From Pseudomonadota bacterium (GTDB taxonomy: Bacteria > Pseudomonadota > Alphaproteobacteria > Rhizobiales > Aestuariivirgaceae): 33,934 nt of DNA. Made by a program: the position numbers and the translations under genes. Of this stretch, positions 1-7,914 are shown one piece after another. The notes under the pieces were generated by a model. The model did no database searches. It saw only the letters and a list, made by a program, of their open reading frames with translations, and was not told the DNA's origin. The stretch covers positions 1-33,934 of the forward strand of contig JAEKFU010000002.1 in NCBI GenBank assembly GCA_016522385.1, read 5' to 3'. Position 1 is the first letter of the stretch; every line of letters begins with the position of its first letter.

Positions 1-1498
1 TCACCGACGGATGGATGTGAAACCGCGCGGCAAAAGGCACATTGCTAATTTCACCGGGCTTGTCGAGATCGATTTTGAAGCGGTCCTCGCCGCGCAGATC
101 ATTGCCGTCGCTCGAAAGGAATAGCCGGCGATGATGCGCGATCCCAATTTGCAGCATATAGCCATCATGCTCAGCATCGAGCACCGAACCGTGCTCGTTG
201 GTCGTCACTTGGCCATCGATGGTTCGTGGACCCAATATGACCGGCGTTTCAAATATTCTGCGCATCAGGCGGCCGGCGAGCACCACGCCGGCCGGTTTTT
301 CACCAATTGACACCGTGCTGTGCGCTGCTGTCAGGCGTGCCGCATCGCTCCAGGCATCATCGCCTGATTGCGGTGTTCCACAATTGACGACCAGTCGGTA
401 CGGGCCGTCAGAGAATTCGAAAGCTAGTGGGCTGGAGGCGGCCGCGTCATTGAGGCCCGGCGCCGGCGGACGACCCGTATCAACAATTACCCGTGAATTA
501 GCATGCGCCAGCCGGCAATACCCGGAATGCGTGGCGTGCACGAGCGGGCGCCCACACACCATATCAGCCGCCAGGACGGCGAGTGCCCGGCCCGCTGCTG
601 CATGTCGAACACCGTTAAAAACCGCAAGCCCGCCGTCATCGTGGCAGAAGAATCGCAACATGGGCACCATTCGCTCGAGCGCCTCATTGAGTTCAGCGGG
701 CACTTCCAGGCGTGCCGTCTGCAATGTCGTTCGCAGTGGCAAAAGATCGTGCAGCACATCGAGTAGAACCGATGGGTCGCGCGACGCATGTCCACCGTCA
801 GCAAGGATCTGCGCGCTTAGCTCTCGCGTCAGGCGTCCATAAGCCGTTGCCCGCAACGGTTCCATGCCGGCAAGACCCAGGCAGGCATAATTTAGGGCAA
901 TCGCCGCATCCAGACGCGCCCGACGATTTGGTTCTCCGACCATGCCGCGCATCAAGCGGCGGATTTGTCGTCCGAGGCTAGACAAAAAGTTACACCGAAA
1001 ATCATCTGGCGCATCCTCAAGCAGATATTCAGCCTGCACGATCCACGAAATCAGCCGGCGCGCCAGCGTGCGGGTGCGCCATGCGCGCCGATCAATTACT
1101 CTGCTGCGGTCTATCCAGTCCTGCACCAGCGCGCGGGCTTGCACACGGAACAACTCACGGCCGCCGGCCTGCATGGCATTTAGCCAGGCAAAGCTGTGCA
1201 ACTCCGCCGTCCAGCTGTCATCCGACACCTTATGATCAAAGACAACGCGACCTGAACATTCGACCGCCGTCATCCCAAATTGAAACCGCCCTTTGTAAAG
1301 TGCCGCAGCCTGATCGGCATCGCCTCCCATCAATGGATTGATCGGCAGGCCGACGCCAGTGGCGCGACAGCCAATCGGCATCGCAACACTGCCGGTAAAG
1401 TGCCGTATAGCTCTCCCGGTTATCCTGCGAATGCCTAGATCAAGCAGGCCGGTCATGTGGACCGGGGCTGAAACTGTCGCCACTCTTGGACTGTTCAT
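1..1498 (-). CDS. Heparinase II/III family protein (3' end outside window)
   Basis: An open frame of 499 codons runs from an ATG at 1496-1498 to the left edge without a stop, so the C-terminus is missing. The family has an N-terminal alpha/alpha-toroid and a C-terminal beta-sandwich and includes uronic-acid polysaccharide lyases. Supporting sequence: an Arg/Trp/Leu-rich helical first half, a stretch ending FFCHDDGGLAVFNG near residue 300, a SGYCRL strand followed by VIVDTG, and at the edge FHIHPSV, which matches the histidine-containing strand typical of the beta-sandwich part. Related alphaproteobacteria carry such a gene beside rsmB, often with purH beyond it. No strong Shine-Dalgarno precedes the ATG; a weak GAG lies about 7 bases upstream. 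The substrate cannot be predicted, and in this lineage the protein may act in envelope polysaccharide turnover (inference). Confidence 0.82.
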   Translation of the reverse strand, partial: MNSPRVATVSAPVHMTGLLDLGIRRITGRAIRHFTGSVAMPIGCRATGVGLPINPLMGGDADQAAALYKGRFQFGMTAVECSGRVVFDHKVSDDSWTAELHSFAWLNAMQAGGRELFRVQARALVQDWIDRSRVIDRRAWRTRTLARRLISWIVQAEYLLEDAPDDFRCNFLSSLGRQIRRLMRGMVGEPNRRARLDAAIALNYACLGLAGMEPLRATAYGRLTRELSAQILADGGHASRDPSVLLDVLHDLLPLRTTLQTARLEVPAELNEALERMVPMLRFFCHDDGGLAVFNGVRHAAAGRALAVLAADMVCGRPLVHATHSGYCRLAHANSRVIVDTGRPPAPGLNDAAASSPLAFEFSDGPYRLVVNCGTPQSGDDAWSDAARLTAAHSTVSIGEKPAGVVLAGRLMRRIFETPVILGPRTIDGQVTTNEHGSVLDAEHDGYMLQIGIAHHRRLFLSSDGNDLRGEDRFKIDLDKPGEISNVPFAARFHIHPSV

Positions 1499-1582
1499 GA
1501 TACTCAAACACCGAGTATTGCAGCTGATACAACGGTATTCTTGGCGATAGGATGTTAACGATCTGATAACGAATGAGCGAAA
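1499..1582. other. Intergenic gap upstream of the heparinase-like gene
   Basis: Short gap between the start of the heparinase-family gene and the rsmB stop. It holds a small inverted repeat, ATACTC at 1500-1505 and GAGTAT at 1513-1518, directly upstream of the heparinase start. I see no clear terminator with a T-run after rsmB, so read-through into the heparinase gene is possible. Confidence 0.4.
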
Positions 1583-2920
1583 TTAGTTCTTAACCAAGCG
1601 ACTGGCGTAAAACCCGTCCATACCCTCACTGTTGCCAATATGGTGACACGGTAGGCTCCGCAGATCACCTTGCTCACTGATCAAATGATCAAGTCCAAAC
1701 ACGTCCTTGCCGGTGACAGCATAACGTGACACCGGAAGTGACCCCGCCAGCAGCGATTCGATTTGCTGGGCCCCTTCCTCCGGTTCCAGCGAACACGTCG
1801 CATATACGATCTGACCGCCCTTGCGCACGGCGCTGACAGCATTTCGCAGAATGTCCGCCTGTGTTTCCTGAAGTGCCATCGCCTGATCCCGCGTCTTTAA
1901 CAGCGCCAGGTCAGGATGACGGCGAATTGTGCCCGTAGCCGAACATGGCACGTCGGCCAGCACCGCATCATAGGGTGTCTGTGCAACAAACCGGGCGGCA
2001 TCTTCACAAATCAGTTCGGCCGCCAAGTCCAGCCTCGCGAGATTTTGCGACAGGCGTTCCAGCCTTTGAGGTGAGATGTCGACGGCGGTGACCCTTGCAC
2101 CGCCCGCTGCCAGTTGCGCGGTCTTGCCGCCCGGCGCGGCACACAAATCGAGCACATGTTTGCCAGCAACATTGCCAAGCAAATGTGTCGGGAGGGCTGC
2201 CGCTGCATCCTGGATCCACCAGGCTCCTTCATCATATCCCGGTAGATCCTCTATGCGGCCGGACCGTTCCTGCAGCCGAATTGTCCCATTTGGCAACAAA
2301 CTACCTGCGAGCACCGCAGCCCAGCGTTCGGCATCGGATTGGATCTTCACCGAAAGATCAAGTGGCGGCTCGACCAGGTGGGCATCGCCGATACGCAAGG
2401 CGACGTCATCGCCATATGTCTCGCACCAGCGCTGCATTAGCCAGTCCGGTGTATTGAGGCGCGCCGCGTTTTGGCTCTGCAAGAGATCATCGCCGGCCAT
2501 AGCAATCTTGCGCAAAACCGCATTGACCAGTCCCGAAAAATGCCGCGCATTGCGGTCGCTGCACGCCAGCCGAACAGCCAGGTCGATGGCGGCATGCGCA
2601 GGGATCCGCATGAACAAGAGCTGCACAACAGCCACCTCGAGAATGGTGCTGGCATTGCCTGACTTTGACGGCAGCGGTTTTGCCAGGAAATGCTGTAGTA
2701 CCTCGTCAATCTGCCCCTTGCGGCGCAGCGCAGTAGTCACGATGGCCCGTGCCAGCCCGCGGTCCTGTTGCGAATTCAGGTCATCAAGAACATTGGCGAA
2801 CGCCACATCCAACGTCTTCCCTTTGTTGACGATATCGCAAAGTGCCCTGACGGCGCATTGCCGGGCAGCCAATCCCTTAACGTGGGCTGCCGCCCGTGCC
2901 GACCCGCGCGACGGCACCAA
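1583..2920 (-). CDS. rsmB: 16S rRNA (cytosine(967)-C5)-methyltransferase RsmB
   Basis: RsmB uses S-adenosylmethionine to methylate C967 of 16S rRNA during small-subunit assembly. The 445-residue protein has the usual two-part build: an N-terminal NusB-like helical RNA-binding domain (about residues 15-150) and a C-terminal RsmB/NOP2 Rossmann methyltransferase. Visible motifs are the SAM-binding DLCAAPGGKT near residue 260, DVPCSATG with the Pro-Cys of motif IV near 325, and YATCSLEPEEG with the catalytic Thr-Cys-Ser near 375. The length is normal. The frame opens with TTG at 2918-2920 immediately followed by GTG at 2915-2917, and either could be the start; no ATG is nearby. The htpX stop codon lies directly next to the TTG, so the two genes are probably co-transcribed and translationally coupled. 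Confidence 0.96.
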   Translation of the reverse strand: MVPSRGSARAAAHVKGLAARQCAVRALCDIVNKGKTLDVAFANVLDDLNSQQDRGLARAIVTTALRRKGQIDEVLQHFLAKPLPSKSGNASTILEVAVVQLLFMRIPAHAAIDLAVRLACSDRNARHFSGLVNAVLRKIAMAGDDLLQSQNAARLNTPDWLMQRWCETYGDDVALRIGDAHLVEPPLDLSVKIQSDAERWAAVLAGSLLPNGTIRLQERSGRIEDLPGYDEGAWWIQDAAAALPTHLLGNVAGKHVLDLCAAPGGKTAQLAAGGARVTAVDISPQRLERLSQNLARLDLAAELICEDAARFVAQTPYDAVLADVPCSATGTIRRHPDLALLKTRDQAMALQETQADILRNAVSAVRKGGQIVYATCSLEPEEGAQQIESLLAGSLPVSRYAVTGKDVFGLDHLISEQGDLRSLPCHHIGNSEGMDGFYASRLVKN

Positions 2921-3862
2921 TTAGCCCCAGGGGCCGCGCGGCGTCTGGCGCCGGCGTGACCAGGGCCCATCGGCCTCAAGGGAGGTATCCTCAACAGTGT
3001 TGCCGGCCGGCGGGCCGCCGAATTCGCCTGCCATTTGCTGCAACGCCGCAATACGGTTGCCCGTGTTCGGATGAGTCGAAAACAGATTGTCCATCCGTGC
3101 ACCTGACAGCGGATTGATGATGAACATATGCGCAGTGGCCGGATTGGCTTCCGCGGCGTGGTTTTCAATCTGCGCGGCGCGACCGGCAATTTTATTGAGT
3201 GCCGCGGCCAGCCACATCGGATTGCCGCAGATTTCTGCGCCGCCGCGGTCAGCGGCATATTCCCGCGTCCGGCTGATCGCCATCTGCACGAGCATGGCCG
3301 CCATCGGTGCCAGAATGACCATGGCAATTGTGCCGATCAGACCAAGCGAATTGTCACGGTCACGACCACCACCGAAGAACATGGCAAAATTAGCCAGCAT
3401 CGAGATCGCTCCGGCAATCGTCGCCGTCACAGTCATGATCAGAGTGTCGCGATTCTTGATATGCGCCAGCTCATGAGCCACCACCCCGGCCAGCTCTTCA
3501 CGTGACAGACTGCTTAGCAGACCGGTCGTCGCCGCGACTGCAGCATTTTCAGGATTGCGGCCTGTAGCAAATGCGTTGGGCTGGTCCTGATGCATGATAT
3601 AGACCTTCGGCATCGGCAAGTCGGCCCGCTGCGCCAGACTTTCGACCAGACGATAATAGTCCGGATGCGATCGGCCATCGACCGCCTCGGCGCTGTGCAT
3701 GCGCAGTACCATCTTGTCGGAATTCCAGTAACTGAATGCATTCATGCCGATCGCGATCACAAAGGCGATCACCATGCCGCCATTCCCACCAAGCAGATAG
3801 CCGACGGCCAGAAACAGGCCGGTCATCGCCGCCAACAACATTCCAGTACGCATGATATTCAT
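2921..3862 (-). CDS. htpX: Membrane zinc metalloprotease HtpX (peptidase M48)
   Basis: HtpX is an inner-membrane zinc protease that clears misfolded membrane proteins. The 313-residue product has two N-terminal hydrophobic segments (about residues 5-25 and 29-46), the zinc motif HELAH at 130-134, the third ligand Glu in REYAAD near 201, and two further hydrophobic segments between about 145 and 195. The motif NAFATG near 96-101 is typical of the family. Length is slightly above the usual 280-300 because of a Gly/Pro/Arg-rich tail ending in PRGPWG. The start is ATG at 3860-3862; a second in-frame ATG lies at 3851-3853 and neither has a strong Shine-Dalgarno. rsmB follows with no gap. The gene is divergent from the DUF1674 gene, with both promoters in about 97 bases. 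Confidence 0.97.
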   Translation of the reverse strand: MNIMRTGMLLAAMTGLFLAVGYLLGGNGGMVIAFVIAIGMNAFSYWNSDKMVLRMHSAEAVDGRSHPDYYRLVESLAQRADLPMPKVYIMHQDQPNAFATGRNPENAAVAATTGLLSSLSREELAGVVAHELAHIKNRDTLIMTVTATIAGAISMLANFAMFFGGGRDRDNSLGLIGTIAMVILAPMAAMLVQMAISRTREYAADRGGAEICGNPMWLAAALNKIAGRAAQIENHAAEANPATAHMFIINPLSGARMDNLFSTHPNTGNRIAALQQMAGEFGGPPAGNTVEDTSLEADGPWSRRRQTPRGPWG

Positions 3863-3959
3863 CGCTAAGACTAATTTGCTCCATGAGTTGCGATAGATGT
3901 CTTCGATCCACTATATGATGAGACTGAAACACCAGTTCAACAAACGACAGGGTCGCAAA

Positions 3960-4142
3960 ATGGCCAGAACAGCCGAAAAACCCGACCTGCCCGCTGCTGC
4001 CCGGCGCGCACTCGCAGAAGCCGAAGAGCGACGCAAGCAGGCCGCCGAGCCGGCAAAAGCACGAGAAATTGGTGGCCGCGACGGCCCCGAACCGACCCGC
4101 TTCGGCGACTGGGAACGTAAAGGTATCGCCAGTGATTTCTAG
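3960..4142 (+). CDS. DUF1674 / SDHAF4-like succinate dehydrogenase assembly factor
   Basis: Small protein of 60 residues. Its C-terminal half carries the DUF1674 signature GGRDGPEPTRFGDWE followed by GIASDF, the conserved end shared with mitochondrial SDHAF4 (Sdh8). Those proteins bind the flavinated SdhA subunit and help assemble succinate dehydrogenase. The N-terminal half is Ala/Glu/Arg-rich and probably a helix or flexible. I chose the ATG at 3960-3962 because AGGG lies seven bases upstream and the family usually starts close to its KPDLPAAARRAL-type segment. An upstream in-frame ATG at 3897 would add 21 residues that do not look like the family. Association with htpX/rsmB is common in alphaproteobacteria. 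The function is inferred from the eukaryotic homologue; the family assignment is firm. Confidence 0.9.
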   Translation: MARTAEKPDLPAAARRALAEAEERRKQAAEPAKAREIGGRDGPEPTRFGDWERKGIASDF

Positions 4143-4201
4143 AGCAGCGCGGAATGGCTGAAATCCGTGCCACCTGATGACAGCGGCACCGGTAGGCACG
4201 T
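4143..4201. other. Convergent gap after the DUF1674 gene
   Basis: Short gap between two converging stop codons. It contains GTGCC near 4168 and GGCAC copies near 4185 and 4194 that could form an imperfect hairpin serving both strands. There is no following T-run, so a terminator is only a guess. Confidence 0.3.
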
Positions 4202-4792
4202 CTAAAGGACGATCACCTTAGCGCCCATACGGGTGCGTCGGTAAAGGTCGATGACTTCCTCATTGATCATCCGGATACAGCCGCTCGAAACGGCACCACC
4301 GATGGTCTGCGGCGCGTTGGTGCCGTGGATCCGGTAAAGCGTGTCGCGCTTGCCCTTGAACAGATAAAGCGCTCGCGCGCCAAGAGGGTTGGTCGGGCCA
4401 CCCGGCATGTATTCCGGCAAATCCCGCCCATTCCTGCGCTCACGTTCGATCATCTCTGCCGGCGGGCGCCAGGCCGGCCATTCTTTCTTGTGTCGGATAT
4501 TAGCCGTTCCGGACCACTGAAAACCGCGCCGGCCGACGCCGACACCATAGCGGATCGCCTTGCCGCCCTCCAGTACATAGTAGAGCCGCCGCTTGGACGT
4601 ATCGATAATGATCGTGCCGGGTTTCTCGCGCGTACGATAGTCAACAATCTTCTTTCCACCATAGCGCGGCCTCGTCGAGCCACGGAAGGCGTTGTTGAAA
4701 TTGTATCTGACTTTTGTCCTAGTCTCAGCCAGTGCCGTGTGTTGCACTGCGCCCATTGCCAGTCCCGTCAGGATGAATTGTCGCCGATCCAT
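4202..4792 (-). CDS. L,D-transpeptidase (YkuD / ErfK-YbiS family), Tat-type signal
   Basis: L,D-transpeptidases build 3-3 cross-links in peptidoglycan or attach proteins to it in the periplasm. The 196-residue protein has a single YkuD domain. The conserved core is visible as YRIHGTN followed by SSGCIRM, with the catalytic Cys near residue 172. The N-terminus, MDRRQFILTGLAMGA then a hydrophobic run ending ALA-E near 22, looks like a twin-arginine signal peptide. There is no LysM or peptidoglycan-binding domain. The ATG at 4790-4792 is preceded by GGAGC about 6-9 bases upstream. It converges with the DUF1674 gene and stands alone, with a long gene-poor region upstream. Several such paralogues per genome are usual in this group, so no specific ldt name is given. 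Confidence 0.94.
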   Translation of the reverse strand: MDRRQFILTGLAMGAVQHTALAETRTKVRYNFNNAFRGSTRPRYGGKKIVDYRTREKPGTIIIDTSKRRLYYVLEGGKAIRYGVGVGRRGFQWSGTANIRHKKEWPAWRPPAEMIERERRNGRDLPEYMPGGPTNPLGARALYLFKGKRDTLYRIHGTNAPQTIGGAVSSGCIRMINEEVIDLYRRTRMGAKVIVL

Positions 4793-4882
4793 GAAATTGC
4801 TCCATCAATCACATACTCGATGCGAGGTTCGCCCGGATGCTTTTTAACGGACCCAATTTAACGACTGGTTGACCAAAATTTC

Positions 4883-4900
4883 CAGTGACAATTGTCACTG
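4883..4900. promoter_or_regulatory. Perfect 18-base palindrome, possible operator
   Basis: CAGTGACAATTGTCACTG reads identically on both strands. It lies about 90 bases upstream of the L,D-transpeptidase start, where an operator for a dimeric repressor could sit. A TTGACC just upstream on the + strand (4869-4874) could be a -35 element. There is no spacer to make it a good RNA hairpin loop, which favours a protein-binding site. The regulator is unknown. Confidence 0.45.
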
Positions 4901-5301
4901 CAGGTCGCGGCACAGAACGTGCGGAATGACCGCGGGCCACACAAAGCTAGGGGCTCGTCCGGCATGCTCTCGAACAATGCCATGCAGTACCGATTTCCAC
5001 CAAGGCTGCATAGCAACAACTATTCGCGTCAACGTCGGCACTGCCTTGCCGCGGACCGGCGCCCTGAGTTCAAAATTGCGTAGCGCGCCACTGTGCGCCT
5101 TCAAATATTTGGAATTGCATGAAGTCTTTCCGCCGGAAAACCGCCGTTGGTCAATAAAGTTCACCGCCACCTACTGCAAACACATTGGCGCACGGCTTGA
5201 ACCCCAACGTCAAGGCCCGAACGCACATGACGTAAGTTGGTGCCCGTGTCCGCAAAGAATTTTCTCAAGCGACAATTGAATTCAACCCAATCTTGCTCAC
5301 G

Positions 5302-5321
5302 GAATTGTGATGACACAATTC
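5302..5321. repeat. Palindrome with 8-bp arms beyond the GST gene
   Basis: GAATTGTG (5302-5309) and CACAATTC (5314-5321) are perfect arms around a 4-base loop. It lies 29 bases past the stop of the GST gene on the minus strand, so it could end that transcript, but it lacks a T-run and is AT-rich. It may be a weak terminator or a protein-binding site. Confidence 0.4.
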
Positions 5322-5349
5322 TGCAACATTCACGACGATCTTGCGCTGG

Positions 5350-5958
5350 TTAGTGCGCCGGCTGATAAGGCGCCATGGCTACACATCCGGGCAGGTCCTC
5401 GACGCGTGCCAGCCACGCCCTGATTGCCGGATAGGCCGCCAGTGAGATGTTTCCTTCGCCGATAGCTGCGGCATAGGGATAACAGGCGATGTCGGCGATT
5501 GTCGGCCGGTCGAGCGCCAGCCAGTCTGACTCCTTGAGTCGGGATTCGAGAACTGCAAGCGCTATGTCGGCGATCTTGTGGACAGCATCTGCATCCATCG
5601 GCCGGTTGAAGATTACCATGGCCCGCGACAGCGCCAGTCCGTTGAACACCTCATTGACCGAGAACGACAGCCACTTTTGAATCTCGGCCATCGCCTCGGC
5701 ATCATCGGGATACCAGTCCTTACCCCCATATTTGCGCACCAGATAGACCAGGATCGCCGCGGAATCCGAAATGATCACACCATCATCAACCAGCACTGGC
5801 ACCTTGTGCCGCGGATTGAGCTCTAGGAATGCCGGTGTGTTCTGTTCGCCTTTCAGCAGATCGATTGTCCGTTTTTCATATTCGAGGCCCAGCATCGACA
5901 GCATCATCCGGACCTTGTGGCAGTTGCCAGACGGTGGGAAATCATAGAGTGTCCGCAT
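5350..5958 (-). CDS. Glutathione S-transferase family protein
   Basis: Soluble enzyme expected to conjugate glutathione to electrophiles or to act as a glutathione-dependent reductase or isomerase. The product is 202 residues with an N-terminal thioredoxin-like domain (1-80) and a C-terminal helical domain (90-200). Visible motifs: MRTLYDFPPSGNCHKVR at the start, with Ser/Cys candidates for the thiol-stabilising position; the cis-proline segment HKVPVL; and DSAAILVYL, which matches the glutathione-binding (E/D)SxAI motif. The C-terminal domain contains RPTIADIACYPY, the N-capping box region. I chose the ATG at 5956-5958 because the fold begins there and AAGGA lies upstream; a longer frame to 6096 adds 46 unrelated residues. 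Substrate unknown. It stands downstream of fhs but is separated by two palindromes. Confidence 0.93.
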   Translation of the reverse strand: MRTLYDFPPSGNCHKVRMMLSMLGLEYEKRTIDLLKGEQNTPAFLELNPRHKVPVLVDDGVIISDSAAILVYLVRKYGGKDWYPDDAEAMAEIQKWLSFSVNEVFNGLALSRAMVIFNRPMDADAVHKIADIALAVLESRLKESDWLALDRPTIADIACYPYAAAIGEGNISLAAYPAIRAWLARVEDLPGCVAMAPYQPAH

Positions 5959-6080
5959 CGGCAGTCTTTTTCCTTCGTGCTTTGTCGGAGCATTGCGCCG
6001 GTCGTGACGGCAATTCAGCAATTGGCCTGGCAAAATCGGCCTCGGTAGCGCATTCGTAGAAATACACTGGATCACGAGCA

Positions 6081-6102
6081 TTTCAGATGGAATCATCTGA
6101 AA
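6081..6102. repeat. Palindrome with 9-bp arms
   Basis: TTTCAGATG (6081-6089) and CATCTGAAA (6094-6102) form perfect arms around GAAT. From memory, similar TTTCAGATG/CATCTGAAA palindromes recur between genes in Hyphomicrobiales, but I cannot verify that here. No T-run follows on either strand. Confidence 0.5.
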
Positions 6103-6143
6103 CGTGAATCATCTTATATCAAACCAAATTCCATCCGGTTTTT

Positions 6144-6171
6144 CTGGTTTTGATGTTTCCATCAAAACCAG
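6144..6171. terminator. Palindrome with 12-bp arms downstream of fhs
   Basis: CTGGTTTTGATG (6144-6155) and CATCAAAACCAG (6160-6171) are perfect 12-base arms around TTTC. It lies about 64 bases past the fhs stop. Read in the fhs direction it is followed by A residues rather than T residues, so it is not a classical intrinsic terminator. It may instead stabilise the 3' end or be a dispersed repeat. Confidence 0.4.
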
Positions 6172-6234
6172 GCCTAATCTAGCCAGCGACAAGTTGGACG
6201 ACGCCAACATTGCAGCCGAGAGTATCGACTGATC

Positions 6235-7914
6235 CTAGAACAGACCGGCGATTTGGCCCTGTCCATCCAGGCCGATGGCTTCTGCCGATGGCACCCGCGG
6301 CAAGCCGGGCATCGTCATGATGTCGCCGCAGATTGCCACGATGAACTCGGCACCAGCCGAAAGTCGCACCTCGCGGATCGGCACCACGTGGTTGTTCGGT
6401 GCCCCCTTGAGATTGGGGTCGGTTGAGAACGAATACTGCGTCTTGGCCATGCAGACCGGCAGATTGCCATAACCTTCGGCTTCGAAGGTCCTCAGCATAT
6501 CTCGGACCGACTTGTCACCGACAATTTCGTCTGCCCGGTAAATTTCCGTAGCAATTGTCTTGATCTTGTCCCACAGCGACATGTCATCGCTATAGATTGG
6601 CGCAAACTTGCTTTGCCCGCTGTCAGCCATTTCGGCTACAGCAGCCGCCAGGTCTTCCGTACCCTTACCTCCTTCGGCCCAATGAGTGGCCTTGAAGGCC
6701 TCGACACCCTGTTCGGCGCAGAATGCCTTGATCGTCTCAACTTCGGCCTCGGTATCAAATACGAATTGGTTGATCGCTACCGCCACCGGAACGCCAAACT
6801 TCTTAACGTTCTGGATATGCCGGCCGAGGTTGACCAGGCCCTTTTGCACGGCATTGACATTTTCTGATTTGAGATCATCCTTATCGACGCCGCCATGCAT
6901 TTTGAGGGCTCTGACCGTGGCTACAATGACACAAGCATCCGGTTTTAGCCCGGCCTTTCGGCATTTGATATCGAAGAACTTTTCAGCGCCGAGGTCAGCG
7001 CCGAACCCGGCTTCGGTAACCACATAGTCAGCTAGTTTCAGTGCCGTCTTGGTGGCCATTGCCGAGTTGCAGCCATGCGCGATGTTGGCAAACGGCCCAC
7101 CATGCACAAAGGCCGGATTGTTCTCTAGAGTCTGTACCAGGTTTGGCATTAGTGCATCGCGCAGAAGCACCGTCTGGGCGCCGGCTGCCTTGATGTCTCT
7201 TGCAAGCACCGGTTTGCGCTCACGGGTCTGGCCAACCACGATATTGCCAAGCCGTCGCTCGAGATCCTCAACCGATGTCGCCAGGCAGAGGATCGCCAAA
7301 ATTTCCGATGCCACGGTGATGTCGAACCCCGTCTGTCGAGGAAAGCCATTGGCCACGCCGCCGAGTGAACACACGATATCACGCAGCGCCCGGTCGTTCA
7401 TGTCGACCACGCGCCGCCAGGCGATGCGCCGGGCATCCAGTTCCAAACCATTTCCCCAATAGATGTGGTTATCGATCATCGCCGACAGTAGTGAGTGTGC
7501 CGAGGTGATTGCATGGAAGTCACCGGTAAAATGGAGGTTAATGTCTTCCATCGGCACGATCTGGGCATAGCCGCCGCCCGCCGCACCGCCTTTCATGCCG
7601 AAACACGGCCCGAGCGACGGTTCACGAAGGCAGATCATGGCGTTCCTGCCGATACGGTTCAGGCCATCGCCCAGACCAACCGTTGTCGTGGTCTTGCCTT
7701 CACCGGCAGGGGTTGGCGTGATAGCCGTCACCAGAATGAGCTTGCCGTCCGGTTTATCGCTCAAACTGTCGATGTAACTCAGATTGACCTTGGCCTTGGT
7801 ATGACCAAAAGGAATGAGTTCCTCCGTTGCAATTCCCAGTTTGGAACCGATTTCCATTATCGGCTTCATGTTTGCCGCCCGGGCAATTTCAATATCACTC
7901 TTGACGTCGGCCAT
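6235..7914 (-). CDS. fhs: Formate-tetrahydrofolate ligase
   Basis: Catalyses ATP-dependent formation of 10-formyl-tetrahydrofolate from formate, feeding purine and methionine synthesis. In methylotrophs it links formate to assimilation. The protein is 559 residues, the normal length for this highly conserved family. The start MADVKSDIEIARAANMKPI is typical. The phosphate-binding loop TPTPAGEGKT lies near residues 66-75, followed by REPSLGPCFGMKGGAAGGG near 117-135 and RETGFDI-like and EAGFGADLG segments further on. The ATG at 7912-7914 has GGGAGGC six to seven bases upstream, which decides the start; the longer frame to 8073 is not supported. The gene is divergent from the PAS-GGDEF-EAL gene across a 323-base gap. 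A small leader hairpin lies at 7937-7954. Confidence 0.98.
   Translation of the reverse strand: MADVKSDIEIARAANMKPIMEIGSKLGIATEELIPFGHTKAKVNLSYIDSLSDKPDGKLILVTAITPTPAGEGKTTTTVGLGDGLNRIGRNAMICLREPSLGPCFGMKGGAAGGGYAQIVPMEDINLHFTGDFHAITSAHSLLSAMIDNHIYWGNGLELDARRIAWRRVVDMNDRALRDIVCSLGGVANGFPRQTGFDITVASEILAILCLATSVEDLERRLGNIVVGQTRERKPVLARDIKAAGAQTVLLRDALMPNLVQTLENNPAFVHGGPFANIAHGCNSAMATKTALKLADYVVTEAGFGADLGAEKFFDIKCRKAGLKPDACVIVATVRALKMHGGVDKDDLKSENVNAVQKGLVNLGRHIQNVKKFGVPVAVAINQFVFDTEAEVETIKAFCAEQGVEAFKATHWAEGGKGTEDLAAAVAEMADSGQSKFAPIYSDDMSLWDKIKTIATEIYRADEIVGDKSVRDMLRTFEAEGYGNLPVCMAKTQYSFSTDPNLKGAPNNHVVPIREVRLSAGAEFIVAICGDIMTMPGLPRVPSAEAIGLDGQGQIAGLF

Larger units (their letters stand above)
4793..5349. 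other. Gene-poor region of about 0.55 kb
   Basis: No convincing gene. Open frames on either strand (up to about 136 codons) are Cys/His/Pro/Arg-rich, lack plausible ribosome sites and resemble no family I know. The stretch holds a perfect 18-base palindrome at 4883-4900 and an 8-bp-stem palindrome at 5302-5321, listed separately. The promoter of the L,D-transpeptidase gene must lie in the first 100 bases or so. A small RNA or a decayed gene cannot be excluded. Confidence 0.5.
5959..6234. other. Gap between fhs and the GST gene with two palindromes
   Basis: Gap on the minus strand after fhs. No gene is visible. It holds two strong palindromes (6081-6102 and 6144-6171), which probably end or process the fhs transcript, and presumably the GST promoter in the part nearest 5959. 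Confidence 0.5.

Noticed and set aside
198..842. Open frame of 214 codons on the + strand
   Set aside because: It lies antisense to the heparinase-family frame, which has clear domain content on the minus strand. The product is Ser/Arg/Pro-rich and typical of a shadow.
2076..2924. 282-codon + frame opposite rsmB
   Set aside because: rsmB motifs on the other strand are unambiguous; the antisense product is Ser/Arg/Ala-rich with no family.
3549..4199. 216-codon minus frame covering the htpX start and the DUF1674 gene
   Set aside because: It would overlap two well-supported genes and shows no recognisable motif.
4845..4862. Two TTAA copies upstream of the L,D-transpeptidase gene as a CtrA site
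   Set aside because: The spacing is ten bases rather than the seven of the CtrA consensus.
4895..5170. 91-codon minus frame in the same stretch
   Set aside because: GTG start without a good ribosome site and no recognisable content.
4869..5279. 136-codon + frame in the gene-poor stretch
   Set aside because: Product is Cys/His/Arg-rich with no ribosome site and no family, so I treat the region as non-coding.
6144..6171. Classical intrinsic terminator for fhs
   Set aside because: The hairpin is strong, but A rather than T residues follow in the fhs direction. Kept only as a hairpin of uncertain role.
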